Source: Blastococcus sp. TF02-8
GTDB taxonomy: Bacteria; Actinomycetota; Actinomycetes; Mycobacteriales; Geodermatophilaceae
DNA length: 64,000 nucleotides
Direction: 5' to 3'
NCBI RefSeq assembly: GCF_003319175.1
Contig: NZ_QOHK01000013.1
Coordinates: 1-64,000, forward strand
In this document: positions 33,842 through 42,777 of the stretch, one piece after another
How the letters are laid out: every line of letters starts with the position of its first letter
Numbering within the stretch: position 1 is the first letter of the stretch
The notes under the pieces: generated by a model
What the model was told of the DNA's origin: nothing
The model's database searches: none
The model's input: only the letters and a program-made list of their open reading frames with translations
Translations under genes and position numbers: made by a program

Positions 33842-34306
33842 GTGACGACCGCGGAGAGCACCGACCACGAGACCATCGTCCCCGGCGAGTCGGGCCCGCC
33901 ATGGCCGACGAAGATCGTCGTGCTGCTCCGGGAGGGGTTGCTCCCCTGGCAGGAGCTCAACGTCACCGCCTTCCTGGCCGGCGCCCTCGCGGCGGCGGTC
34001 CCGGAGCTGGTCGGCCGCCCCTACGAGGACGCCGACGGCACCCGTTACCTGCCCATGATCCGCCAGCCGGTGCTGGTGATGACCGGCTCGGCCGACGTCC
34101 TGGCCGCGGCCCGGGAGCGTGCGCTGCAGCGCGGGCTGCCGACCTCGCTGTTCACCGCGGACCTGTTCGCCACGGGCGGCGACGCCGAGAACCGCGCGGC
34201 GGTGCGGGCGGTGCGCGGCGCCGACCTCGACCTGGTCGGGATCGCGGTCCACGGGCCGAAGAACGGCGTGGACAAGGTGGTGAAGGGCGCGCGGATGCAC
34301 CCCTGA
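33842..34306 (+). CDS. DUF2000-family protein
   Basis: 154 aa. PTKIVVLLREGLLPWQELNVTAFLAG and MIRQPVLVMTGSADVLAAAR in the core match the DUF2000 fold, related to peptidyl-tRNA hydrolase II-like structures. Biochemical role unknown. Divergent from an AraC regulator; ends three bases before the convergent nirD stop. Confidence 0.75.
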   Translation: MTTAESTDHETIVPGESGPPWPTKIVVLLREGLLPWQELNVTAFLAGALAAAVPELVGRPYEDADGTRYLPMIRQPVLVMTGSADVLAAARERALQRGLPTSLFTADLFATGGDAENRAAVRAVRGADLDLVGIAVHGPKNGVDKVVKGARMHP

Positions 34307-34309
34307 GCC

Positions 34310-34633
34310 TCACACGGTGACGACGAGGTCCCCGTCAACCTCCCGCACCGGGTACACCCGGATCGGGGCGGCCCCGCTGGTCGAGGAGCCGTCGGACCAG
34401 CGGTAGGCGTACTGGTGCAGCGGGCAGACCAGCACGTCGACGTCGGTCTGCCCGTCGGCGAGCGGACCTCCGGCGTGCGGGCAGGCGGCCTGGGTGGCGT
34501 GCAGCGAGCCGTTCCGCAGCCGGAAGACCGCGACCTGCTCGCCGTCGGCGACGAAGGTGCGCCCCTCCCCGGGTGGCACGTCCTCGGCGCGACCCACTAC
34601 CACCACGGCGGGTGAGACGTCGGTGACGCTCAT
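34310..34633 (-). CDS. nirD: Nitrite reductase small subunit (Rieske protein)
   Basis: 107 aa. Rieske 2Fe-2S motif CPHAGGPLADG and CPLHQYAY. Partner of NirB in assimilatory NAD(P)H-nitrite reductase, cytoplasmic. ATG overlaps the nirB stop (ATGA). Last gene of narB-nirB-nirD. Confidence 0.96.
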   Translation of the reverse strand: MSVTDVSPAVVVVGRAEDVPPGEGRTFVADGEQVAVFRLRNGSLHATQAACPHAGGPLADGQTDVDVLVCPLHQYAYRWSDGSSTSGAAPIRVYPVREVDGDLVVTV

Positions 34634-37185
34634 CGGACCGACACCTTCGGCAGCGCGACCAGCGGCAGGGACGGCCGGAACTGCCCGGGCGTGGCCGGCT
34701 CCTCCGCGTCCTGGCCCCAGGGATCGCGGTAGGCGTCGACCGAGCGCTGGAGACCGGCCTCCAGCTCGGCGCAGATGCCCTCGCCGTCCTCCAGCAGGAC
34801 GAGCTTCAGCTTCTCCAGCCCGACCCGGGGCACGAAGTCGTAGGTGCGCTCCAGCCAGTTGGCGTTCTCCCGGTAGTACTGCAGGAATCGCCCGGCGAGG
34901 GCGATCACCGCGTCCCGGCCCTCGACGGTGGCCAGCAGATCGCCCTTGCGCACAGAGGCCCCGGCGGCGCCACCGACGTAGACCTCCCACTTCCCGTTGC
35001 CGACCGCCACGACGCCGACGTCCTTGACGTAGGCCTCGGCGCAGTTCCGCGGGCAGCCGACGACGGCCATCTTGATCTTCGCCGGGCTCTCGATGCCCTG
35101 GAACCGGGTCTCCAGGTCGATGCCGAGCCGGGTGGAGTCGTCCAGGCCGAAGCGGCAGAAGTCCGAGCCGACGCAGGTCTTCACGGTGCGGAAGCTCTTG
35201 CCGTACGCGTAGCCGCTGGGCATGCCGAGGTCGTTCCACATCGCCGGCAGGTCCTCCTTGCGGACACCGAGCAGGTCGATCCGCTGCCCGCCGGTCACCT
35301 TGACCATCGGGACCTCGTACTTCTCCGCGACGTCGGCGATCCTCCGCAGCTGCGCCGGCGTCGTCACGCCGCCCTTCATCTGCGGGACGACGGAGAACGT
35401 GCCGTCGCGCTGGATGTTGCCGTGCACGCGGTCGTTGATGAACTCCGCGTCCTTCTCCGGCAGGTAGTCCGAGCCCCAGATCATCTTGAGCAGCGAGGTG
35501 AGGCCCATCTTCGACTTCGCGTCGTCCTTGCCGCCCGGGGCGAGCATCGCGAAGACCGCCGAGACGCTGCGCAGGTCGTGCTCGCGGATGGCGCGCATCA
35601 GCTCGGGCTTGGGCATCGGGATGCCCGGCACGTACCAGGAGGCGGCCGGGTCCTCGGCGAGGTCGCCGTCGGCGGCCCACTCGACGATCTGCTTCACGAG
35701 CGACGCGCAGGAGCCGCAGCCCTTGCCGGCGCGGGTGCGGTCCATGACCTCGCCGACGCTGCCGCAGCCGCCTGCGACCGCGCCGCAGATGTCGCCCTTG
35801 GAGACGCCGTTGCAGTTGCAGACCTGGGAGTCGTGCGGCATGTCGGCGACCCCGAGCTCCCCATGGGCCGACCCAGCGCCGTCGGAGAGGTCGACCAGCA
35901 GCCGGATCCGCTCCTCGGGCAGCGGGGCGCCGCGGTCGAAGGCCTGGGTCAGGAAGGCGACCTTGCGGGTGTCGCCGAGCAGGGTGGCGCCGACCAGCTT
36001 GTCGTCGCGGATGACGACCGAGAGGTGCACGCCGCGCTTCGGCTCGGAGATGACCAGGAACTCGTCGTCGTCCCGCTCGGGGGTGTTGATCCCCATGACG
36101 GCGACGTCGACGCCGGCGACCTTGAGCTTGGTCGCCGTCCGGCTGCCGTGGTACTCGGCGTCGGGGTTCGTGCCGGTGAGCACGTCGGCCAGCACCTTGG
36201 CGTGCTCCCAGGCGGGGGCGACGAGGCCGTAGACCGAGCCGCGGTGCTGGGCGCACTCGCCGATCGCGTAGACGTCGGGGTCGTCGGTGCGCAGCTGGTC
36301 GTCGACGACGATCGCCCGCTCCACCTCCAGCCCCGACCGGACGGCGACATCGGTGTGCGGTCGGACCCCTGCGGCGACGACGAGCAGGTCGCAGTCGATG
36401 CGCCGCCCGTCCTTCAACACCACACCCTCGACGTGCTCGGAGCCCAGCACCTCCGTGGCCAGTACGTCGAGGTGCACGGTGATGCCCAGCTCCTCGACGC
36501 TCTTCTCGAGGATGCTCCCGGCCTCCCGGGAGAGCTGGGCGTTCATCAGCCACGGCATCGCGTGCACGAGCTCGACGTGCATCCCGTGGCCCTGCAGCGC
36601 GCGGGCCGCCTCCAGGCCGAGCAGCCCGCCGCCCATCACCACGGCGCGGGTGCAGCGGCTGGTGGCCTCGAGCATCGCGCGGGTCTCGTCGATGGTGCGG
36701 AAGCCGTAGACGCCCGGGAGCAGCTCGCCCTCGTCGGTCCGGACGCCGTTCATGGGCGGGATCCACGAGTAGCTGCCGGTGGCCAGCACCAGGTGGTCGT
36801 AGGCGGTGACGCTGCCGTCGGCGGCGTGCACCTGCTTGGCGGCGGTGTCGATCCGCTCCACCCGGACGCCGGCCCGCAGGTCGATGCCGTTGTCGGCGTA
36901 CCAGTCGTGCGAGTTGAGCACGATGTCGTCCTCGGACGACTCCCCGGCCAGCACCGGGCTGAGCATGATCCGGTTGTAGTTGCCGTGCGGCTCGTCGCCG
37001 AAGACGGTGATGCGGAACTGCTCGCCGCCCCCGCGCTCGAGCACCTCCTCCACGAAGCGGGCGCCGGCCATGCCGTTGCCGACCACGACGAGGCGGCTGC
37101 GGGAATCGAGGTCGTCGTCCAGGTGCAGGGTGCTGGCGCCGGCGAGCCGGGCGCCGAGGATCCCGCGGGTCTGGGTCATCGTCAT
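34630..37185 (-). CDS. nirB: Assimilatory nitrite reductase large subunit
   Basis: 851 aa. Reduces nitrite to ammonium with NAD(P)H. FAD/NAD(P) domain first (LVVVGNGMAGARFVEEV), then a BFD-like 2Fe-2S region with CNCNG and GCGSCASL (about 425-475), and a C-terminal sirohaem/4Fe-4S half with CVGSDFCRFG and GCPRNCAEAY. ATG at 37185 (GGAGG four bases upstream) overlaps the narB stop by one base; an in-frame ATG two codons later is also possible. Confidence 0.97.
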   Translation of the reverse strand: MTMTQTRGILGARLAGASTLHLDDDLDSRSRLVVVGNGMAGARFVEEVLERGGGEQFRITVFGDEPHGNYNRIMLSPVLAGESSEDDIVLNSHDWYADNGIDLRAGVRVERIDTAAKQVHAADGSVTAYDHLVLATGSYSWIPPMNGVRTDEGELLPGVYGFRTIDETRAMLEATSRCTRAVVMGGGLLGLEAARALQGHGMHVELVHAMPWLMNAQLSREAGSILEKSVEELGITVHLDVLATEVLGSEHVEGVVLKDGRRIDCDLLVVAAGVRPHTDVAVRSGLEVERAIVVDDQLRTDDPDVYAIGECAQHRGSVYGLVAPAWEHAKVLADVLTGTNPDAEYHGSRTATKLKVAGVDVAVMGINTPERDDDEFLVISEPKRGVHLSVVIRDDKLVGATLLGDTRKVAFLTQAFDRGAPLPEERIRLLVDLSDGAGSAHGELGVADMPHDSQVCNCNGVSKGDICGAVAGGCGSVGEVMDRTRAGKGCGSCASLVKQIVEWAADGDLAEDPAASWYVPGIPMPKPELMRAIREHDLRSVSAVFAMLAPGGKDDAKSKMGLTSLLKMIWGSDYLPEKDAEFINDRVHGNIQRDGTFSVVPQMKGGVTTPAQLRRIADVAEKYEVPMVKVTGGQRIDLLGVRKEDLPAMWNDLGMPSGYAYGKSFRTVKTCVGSDFCRFGLDDSTRLGIDLETRFQGIESPAKIKMAVVGCPRNCAEAYVKDVGVVAVGNGKWEVYVGGAAGASVRKGDLLATVEGRDAVIALAGRFLQYYRENANWLERTYDFVPRVGLEKLKLVLLEDGEGICAELEAGLQRSVDAYRDPWGQDAEEPATPGQFRPSLPLVALPKVSVR

Positions 37186-37532
37186 CAGACCTCCACCAGA
37201 CCCAGGTCGACCACGATCTCGCCGGTGACGCCCTCGGGGGCGGCGGCATGCAGCTCGACCACCGAGCCGCCGGGGAGGTCCTCGACCACGCGCAGCGGCA
37301 CGTGGGTGTCGGCCTTCGCCCCGATCGGGAACCACCTCATCGGCTCGCCGTCCCGGACGAGCAGCACGTAGACCAGCTCGGCCGCCGCATTGCCGCCGCG
37401 GAAGTAGAGCGCCTGGGCGCTGCAGCCGGCGGGCACGGTGTAGCGGAGCGCCGGGTCGACGGGGCCGGGCTTGGCCAGCCCCTCGCCGGTGATCGGGAAG
37501 ACGCCTTGCAGGAAGCGGGGTGTGCTCTTCAC
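37185..37532 (-). CDS. Possible separate small protein translated from inside narB
   Basis: A GTG at 37532, in the narB frame, is preceded by AAGAGGAG with four bases between, a good ribosome-binding site, and opens 115 residues: KSTPRFLQGVFPITGEG, then YTVPAGCSAQALYFRGGN and GEIVVDLGLVEV. This looks like a compact beta-rich protein placed between narB and nirB. It can be made either as the NarB tail or on its own. Function unknown; by position related to nitrate/nitrite reduction. Confidence 0.4.
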   Translation of the reverse strand: MKSTPRFLQGVFPITGEGLAKPGPVDPALRYTVPAGCSAQALYFRGGNAAAELVYVLLVRDGEPMRWFPIGAKADTHVPLRVVEDLPGGSVVELHAAAPEGVTGEIVVDLGLVEV

Positions 37533-39767
37533 GGTGCTCCTCTTCCGGGTGGGACGGCGGGGTTCGGGGGCGGTCGGCTGGGCGTGGTCGCGGGGCTGCG
37601 GCTGGGTCGCCGCGGGTGGCGGTGGGACGCGTTCCTCCGGGCCGCTGACGCGGGTGACGGCGACGGCGCAGACCTTGAAGGCGGGCATCCTCGACATCGG
37701 GTCCAGCGCGGCGTCGGTGAGCGCGTTGGCGCTGGCACCGCCGCCCCAGTGGAAGGGCACGAAGACGACGTCGGGCCGGACGGTGTCGGTCACCTGGGCG
37801 TGGAAGCGGGCGCGACCGCGACGGGTGGCGAGCTCCACGACGTCGTCCTGCTCGATGTCCAGCCGGCGCGCGAGGTCGGGGTGCAGCTCGGCGCGGGGCG
37901 TGGGCGCGACCAGCTGCAGGCTGCGGGTGCGGCGGGTCTGGGTGCCCGACTGGTACTGGGCGAGCACGCGCCCGGTGGTGAGCACGAACGGGTGGTCGGC
38001 GTCGGGCTGCTCGTGGGCATCGACGTGCTCGACCCGGACGAACCGCGCGCGGCCGTCGGGGGTGGCGAAGCGTTCGGTGAACAGCCGCGGCGTGCCGGGG
38101 TGCTCCGGTGAGGGGCAGGGCCAGAAGACGCCCTGCTCCTCGTCGATGCGCCGGTAGCTGATCCCCGAGTAGTCGGCCGCGCCGCCGGCGCTGGCCCGGC
38201 GCAGCTCCTCGAAGACGGTCTCCGGGTCACCGCTGAAGTGCCGTCCGGCCCCGAGCCGCTCGGCGAGGGTGGCCAGCAGCTGGAGGTCGTCCGGGACGCC
38301 GGTGGGCGGGTCGAGGGCGCGGCGGCGGCGGATCACCCGGCCCTCGACGTTGGTCATCGTCCCGGCCTCCTCCGCCCACATGGCGCTGGGCAGGACGACG
38401 TCGGCGAGCTCGGCGGTCTCGGAGAGGAAGAAGTCGCTGACGGCGAGGAAGTCGAGGTCCCCGAGCCGGCTGGCGACCCGGCGCGCGTCCGGCGCGGAGA
38501 CCGCGACGTTGCTCGCCAGGACCAGCAGCGTGCGGACCCCGCCCTCGGTGCCGAGCGCGTCGAGCAGCTCGAAGGCGCTCTTCCCCGGCATGGGCAGGTC
38601 GTCGGGGTCGACGCCCCAGACGGCCGCCACGTGCGCGCGGGCGGCGGGGTCCGCGAGCGACCGGTAGCCGGGCAGCTGGTCGGCCTTCTGGCCGTGCTCG
38701 CGGCCGCCCTGCCCGTTGCCCTGGCCGGTGACGGTGCCCCAGCCGCTCCCCCGGCGTCCCGGCAGGCCGAGGGCGAGCGCGAGGTTGATCCACGCCTGCG
38801 CGGTGTCGGTGCCGCTGCGGTGCTGCTCGGCCCCGCGGGCGGTCAGGATCATCGCCTTCTCCGCGCGGGCCAGGGCGAACACCGTGCGCCGCTGCTGCTC
38901 CACCGGTACGCCGGTGAGCCGCTCCACGCGGTCGGGCCAGTAGGCGGCGATGCCGGTCCGCACCGCCTCGAACCCGGTCGTGCGTGTGCGCACGTAGCCG
39001 GTGTCGACGAGCCCCTCGGCGATCGCGATGTGCAGCAGCCCGTTGGCCAGCGCGAGGTCGGTGCCGGGCAGCGGCTGCAGGTGGAGCGCGGCGTTGCGGG
39101 CGGTCGCGGTGCGCCGAGCGTCGACGACGATGTGCTGGGCGCCGCGCTCGCGGCCGGCGTCGAACCACTGCATCGCCGGCGGCATGGTGTCGGCCGGGTT
39201 GCTGCCCACCAGCACGACGACGTCGGCCTCGGCGATGTCGGCGAGCGGGAACGGCAGGCCGCGGTCCAGCCCGAAGGCGCGGGTGGCGGCCCCGGCGGCC
39301 GAGGACATGCAGAACCGGCCGTTGTAGTCGATGGCGGAGGTGCGCAGCGCGACGCGGGCGAACTTGCCGAACTGATAGGCCTGCTCGTTGGTCAGGGAGC
39401 CGCCACCGAAGCAGCCGACGGCATCGCGACCGTGGGTGGCCTGGGTGCGGCGGATCGCGTCGACCAGCCGGCCGAGCGCGTCGTCCCAGGTGCTCTCGAC
39501 CAGCGGGCTGGTGCGGTCGCCGGGGACGGCGCGGACCAGCGGCCGGGTCAACCGCTCGGGGTGGTCGAGGAGCTCGGTGGACGACCAGCCCTTGGAGCAC
39601 AGGCCGCCGCGGTTGGTCGGGAAGTCCAGCGGGACGAGGGTGGCCGGGCGGTCGCCGGCGGTGACGGCCATCCCGCACTGCAGCGAGCAGTACGGGCAGT
39701 GGGTGTTCGTGGTCCGCGTGCCCCGCACGCCTGGGGCGGCCGTGGGAGGCGAGGCGGCGGTGGTCAC
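37185..39767 (-). CDS. narB: Assimilatory nitrate reductase, fused to a small C-terminal domain
   Basis: 860 aa. Molybdopterin oxidoreductase of the NarB/NasA type: 4Fe-4S motif CPYCSLQCGM...GGLCSKGW at the N-terminus, bis-MGD-binding central region (FGGGSLTNEQAYQFGKFARV) and molydopterin-dinucleotide domain ending KVCAVAVTRV near residue 705. NarB usually ends there; this frame continues through a Pro-rich linker into ~115 residues that look like a separate small protein. GTG start, no clear ribosome-binding site, regulatory box 23 nt upstream. First gene of the operon with nirBD. Confidence 0.93.
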   Translation of the reverse strand: MTTAASPPTAAPGVRGTRTTNTHCPYCSLQCGMAVTAGDRPATLVPLDFPTNRGGLCSKGWSSTELLDHPERLTRPLVRAVPGDRTSPLVESTWDDALGRLVDAIRRTQATHGRDAVGCFGGGSLTNEQAYQFGKFARVALRTSAIDYNGRFCMSSAAGAATRAFGLDRGLPFPLADIAEADVVVLVGSNPADTMPPAMQWFDAGRERGAQHIVVDARRTATARNAALHLQPLPGTDLALANGLLHIAIAEGLVDTGYVRTRTTGFEAVRTGIAAYWPDRVERLTGVPVEQQRRTVFALARAEKAMILTARGAEQHRSGTDTAQAWINLALALGLPGRRGSGWGTVTGQGNGQGGREHGQKADQLPGYRSLADPAARAHVAAVWGVDPDDLPMPGKSAFELLDALGTEGGVRTLLVLASNVAVSAPDARRVASRLGDLDFLAVSDFFLSETAELADVVLPSAMWAEEAGTMTNVEGRVIRRRRALDPPTGVPDDLQLLATLAERLGAGRHFSGDPETVFEELRRASAGGAADYSGISYRRIDEEQGVFWPCPSPEHPGTPRLFTERFATPDGRARFVRVEHVDAHEQPDADHPFVLTTGRVLAQYQSGTQTRRTRSLQLVAPTPRAELHPDLARRLDIEQDDVVELATRRGRARFHAQVTDTVRPDVVFVPFHWGGGASANALTDAALDPMSRMPAFKVCAVAVTRVSGPEERVPPPPAATQPQPRDHAQPTAPEPRRPTRKRSTVKSTPRFLQGVFPITGEGLAKPGPVDPALRYTVPAGCSAQALYFRGGNAAAELVYVLLVRDGEPMRWFPIGAKADTHVPLRVVEDLPGGSVVELHAAAPEGVTGEIVVDLGLVEV

Positions 39768-39790
39768 GGGAACGAGAGTGGGTCGCCGTC

Positions 39791-39839
39791 GTTTCCCCGC
39801 GTCGACCTCGGCGTCAACGCTGCGTTCCGTTCACCTCAC
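39791..39839 (-). promoter_or_regulatory. Nitrate-regulon box upstream of narB
   Basis: Minus-strand 49-bp block from GTGAG (39839) to GGGGAAAC (39791), aligned without gaps to the narK block. Shared units are GTGAG, AAC, GGAAC and the terminal GGGGAAAC; TTGAC is present where narK has TTCAC. Ends 23 nt before the narB GTG. It probably also marks the control region of the nirBD part of the operon. Confidence 0.6.
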
Positions 39840-39886
39840 GATGGCCGCCGGGCGGGTGTGCGGTGCGGTCGTGGTCGAATTCGGGG

Positions 39887-40549
39887 GTGACTCCTCCCGG
39901 CCCGACCGTCCGCCGGATCGACGACCCCGACGAGCCCGGCCCCGACGTCCGGGTCGCCGAGCAGCGCGACGTACCGGCGATCGCCGCGACGCTCACCGTT
40001 GCCCTGGCCGACTCCCGGTGGACCCGCTGGGCCCTGCCCGACGACGGGCGCATGCAGCGGCTGACCCGGTTGCACGAGCTGGACGCCGCGCACCGCGGAG
40101 TGGCCACCGGAACGGCCTGGGTGACCGAGGACCGGGACGCCGTCGCCGTGTGGGAACCGCCGGCCGGCGCTTCCGGCACCCGGCCGCTGCCCGACGACGT
40201 GCGGCGTGCGCTGGCCGGCGAGCTCCCGTACCTGGGGGCTTCCCGGGCGCGGGTCGTCGCGGAGACCGAGGCGCTGGTCACCGCCGCGCTGCCCGACGAG
40301 CCGTACTGGCGGCTTCGGCATCTGGGCGTCCGCCCGTCGTCCCGCCGCCGGGGTCTCGCGGCCGCCGTGCTCGCACCGGTCCTGGTCCGCTGCGACGCCG
40401 AGAAGACCAAGGCAGCCGTCGCGGTGTTCAGCTGGGCGAACGTGCGCTTCCTCCGCGGCTTCGGCTTCCAGCCGACCAGCGAGCTGCGCACCGCCGACGA
40501 CGAGCTCCCGCTGTGGGTGCTGGTCCGCGAACCGCTGTCCCTGAGCTGA
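39887..40549 (+). CDS. GNAT-family N-acetyltransferase
   Basis: 220 aa. Acetyl-CoA loop LRHLGVRPSSRRRGLAAAVL near residue 145, with VAVFSWANVRFLRGFGFQP at the C-terminus as usual. N-terminal EQRDVPAIAATLTVALADSRWTRW is like actinobacterial GNATs of unknown target. GTG start; ribosome-binding site weak. Divergent from narB. Confidence 0.87.
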   Translation: MTPPGPTVRRIDDPDEPGPDVRVAEQRDVPAIAATLTVALADSRWTRWALPDDGRMQRLTRLHELDAAHRGVATGTAWVTEDRDAVAVWEPPAGASGTRPLPDDVRRALAGELPYLGASRARVVAETEALVTAALPDEPYWRLRHLGVRPSSRRRGLAAAVLAPVLVRCDAEKTKAAVAVFSWANVRFLRGFGFQPTSELRTADDELPLWVLVREPLSLS

Positions 40550-40571
40550 AGACCCGTCGGAGAGGACTCCC

Positions 40572-41471
40572 GTGCCGAGCACCGTCAGTCGCCTGCTGCC
40601 CCCGCTGTTCCGCCTGCTCGGCTTCCGGCGGGAGTTCGACTCCCCCGAAGCGCTGCTGAAGGGTGTGCAGGACCGATTGGTGCGCCCGGTTCCCTACGGG
40701 CCGCCGCGCCGACTGCGCGGGGTCCGCATCGAGCGGGACGGTGAGCACGAGACGGGCTGGCCGGTCTACCGCGTGCTGCCCGCGAACCGGACGCCCACCG
40801 GGGCCGCGGTCTACCTGCACGGCGGCGCCTGGGTCAACCAGATCCACCCGCTGCACTGGCGGCTGGTCGCCGGGCTCGTCGCCCGCACGGGAACGGCGAT
40901 CACCGTCCCGATCTACCCGCTCGCGCCGATGGGGACGGCGGCGGTGGTGGTCCCCGCCGTCGCCGACCTGCTCGCCGGTCTGGTCGACCGCCACGGCGCC
41001 GGGCAGGTGGCCGTGCTGGGCGACTCGGCCGGTGGGCAGATCGCGCTGTCCGCGGCACTGCTGCTGCGCGACCGGGGGGTGCCGCCGCTGCACGGGACGG
41101 TGCTGATCTCCCCCGCGCTGGACCTGACGCTCGCGAACCCGGAGATCGACGTCGTCGAGCCGACCGACCCGTGGCTCGCCCGCGCCGGCACGCACGCGGC
41201 GATCGACCTGTGGCGGGGGGACCTGCCGCGCACCCACCCCGTGGTCAGCCCGCTCTTCGGAGACCTCACCGGGCTCGGACCCCTGACGGTGTTCAGCGGC
41301 ACCCGCGACATCACCAGCCCCGACACCCGGCTGCTGGTGCAGCGCGCCCGAGCCGCCGGCGTGCGGGTCGACCACCACGAGGAGGCCGGGCTCGTGCACG
41401 TGCACGCGCTCCTGCCGATCCCCGAGGGCAGGCGCGCCCGTCAGGTCATGGCCGACGTCCTCTCCAGCTGA
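40572..41471 (+). CDS. Alpha/beta-hydrolase (esterase, HSL-like)
   Basis: 299 aa. Oxyanion-hole HGGAW near residue 83, nucleophile GDSAGG near 153, and Asp/His candidates in SGTRDITSPD and HHEEAGLVHVHALLP. This is the hormone-sensitive lipase-type esterase pattern. Substrate not known. GTG start with GGAGAGGA upstream; 22 nt after the GNAT gene. Confidence 0.9.
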   Translation: MPSTVSRLLPPLFRLLGFRREFDSPEALLKGVQDRLVRPVPYGPPRRLRGVRIERDGEHETGWPVYRVLPANRTPTGAAVYLHGGAWVNQIHPLHWRLVAGLVARTGTAITVPIYPLAPMGTAAVVVPAVADLLAGLVDRHGAGQVAVLGDSAGGQIALSAALLLRDRGVPPLHGTVLISPALDLTLANPEIDVVEPTDPWLARAGTHAAIDLWRGDLPRTHPVVSPLFGDLTGLGPLTVFSGTRDITSPDTRLLVQRARAAGVRVDHHEEAGLVHVHALLPIPEGRRARQVMADVLSS

Positions 41472-41476
41472 CCACC

Positions 41477-42112
41477 GTGGAGCAGGAGGCCGTCCGCGCC
41501 GCGTACGACGTCGTCGCCGAGGACTACGCCGACCTGCTCCGTGAGGAACTGGCCGAAAAGCCGCTGGACCGCGCCCTGCTGGGCGCCTTCGCCGAACTCG
41601 TCGGCGATGGGCCCGTGCTCGACGCCGGCTGCGGTCCCGGGCGGATCGCCGGGTACCTCGCGTCGCTGAGGACCGACGTCCGCGGCGTCGACCTCTCCCC
41701 CGGCATGGTCGCCGTCGCCCGGCGGGACCATCCCGAGCTGCGGTTCGACGTCGGCTCGCTGACGGCACTCGATGCCCCGGACGCCTCATTCGGCGGGGTG
41801 CTGGCCTGGTACTCGCTCATCCATCTGCCACCCGACGCGCTGCGAGGAGCCGTCTCCGAGCTGGCGCGGGTCCTCCGTCCGGGCGGCTACCTGCTGGCCG
41901 CCTTCCAGGCCGGCGACGGGAAGGTGCGCCTGGACCGCCCCTACGGTCACGATGTCGTGCTGGATGCTCACCGGCTCGACCCCGACCAGGTGTCGGCGAT
42001 GCTGGCCGGAGTCGACCTGCCCGTCGTCGCCCGCGCCACCCGTGAGCCTCGGGCACGGGAGCGGACACGGCAGGCCTACCTCCTCGCGAGACGGACGGTG
42101 GCGGATGACTGA
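41477..42112 (+). CDS. SAM-dependent methyltransferase (class I)
   Basis: 211 aa. Motif I VLDAGCGPGRIAGYLAS near residue 50, then GVDLSPGMVAVARRDHP and LRPGGYLLAAFQAGDG. Substrate unknown. GTG start six bases after the esterase stop. Its stop lies inside the next gene (8-nt overlap), so esterase, methyltransferase and GyrI-like genes form an operon. Confidence 0.87.
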   Translation: MEQEAVRAAYDVVAEDYADLLREELAEKPLDRALLGAFAELVGDGPVLDAGCGPGRIAGYLASLRTDVRGVDLSPGMVAVARRDHPELRFDVGSLTALDAPDASFGGVLAWYSLIHLPPDALRGAVSELARVLRPGGYLLAAFQAGDGKVRLDRPYGHDVVLDAHRLDPDQVSAMLAGVDLPVVARATREPRARERTRQAYLLARRTVADD

Positions 42113-42734
42113 GAAGACCGACTTCAAGCGGACGCTCGACCCCTATCGGGCCACCCGCCACGAGTTCCGCATCGTCGATGTGCCCGACCTGCGCTACCTG
42201 ATGATCGACGGGTGCGGCGACCCGAACACCGCACCCGCCTTCGCCGAGGCACTGACGACGCTCTACCCGCTGGCCTACGCGCTGAAGTTCGCGAGCAAGG
42301 CCGACCTCGGGCGCGACTACGTCGTCCCGCCGCTGGAGGCGCTGTGGTGGGCCGAGGAGATGGCCGTGTTCACCTCCGCGCGCGACAAGTCTCGCTGGAA
42401 CTGGACCCTGATGCTGATGGTTCCGGACTGGCTCGGGCAGGAGCACTTCCAGATGGCCGTGGAGCGGGTCGCCGGACGGAGCAACCCTCCACGCCTGGAC
42501 GACGTCCGCTTCGAGTCGCTGGCCGAGGGGCGCTGCGTGCAGACGTTGCACGTGGGCTCGTTCGACGACGAGACCGGCACCCTCGCTCGCCTGCACGACG
42601 AGTTCGTCCCGACGCACGGGTTGCGGATGACCGGCAGGCACCACGAGATCTACCTCAGTGACTTCCGCCGGGTCGCGCCCGAGAGGCAACGCACCATCCT
42701 CCGGCAGCCGGTTGCCCCCGAACCGCGGAGCTGA
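42105..42734 (+). CDS. GyrI-like small-molecule-binding domain protein
   Basis: 209 aa. Begins MTEKTDFKRTLDPYRATRH; FRIVDVPDLRYLMIDGCGDPN and later HVGSFDDETGTLARLHDEFV match stand-alone GyrI-like (SOUL/BacR ligand-binding) proteins. No DNA-binding domain. Probably binds or hydrolyses small organic molecules. ATG overlaps the preceding methyltransferase end. Confidence 0.82.
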   Translation: MTEKTDFKRTLDPYRATRHEFRIVDVPDLRYLMIDGCGDPNTAPAFAEALTTLYPLAYALKFASKADLGRDYVVPPLEALWWAEEMAVFTSARDKSRWNWTLMLMVPDWLGQEHFQMAVERVAGRSNPPRLDDVRFESLAEGRCVQTLHVGSFDDETGTLARLHDEFVPTHGLRMTGRHHEIYLSDFRRVAPERQRTILRQPVAPEPRS

Positions 42735-42777
42735 CCCACGCGGCAGCGGGACCGTTCTGTCGTCCCGGTACGCCACC

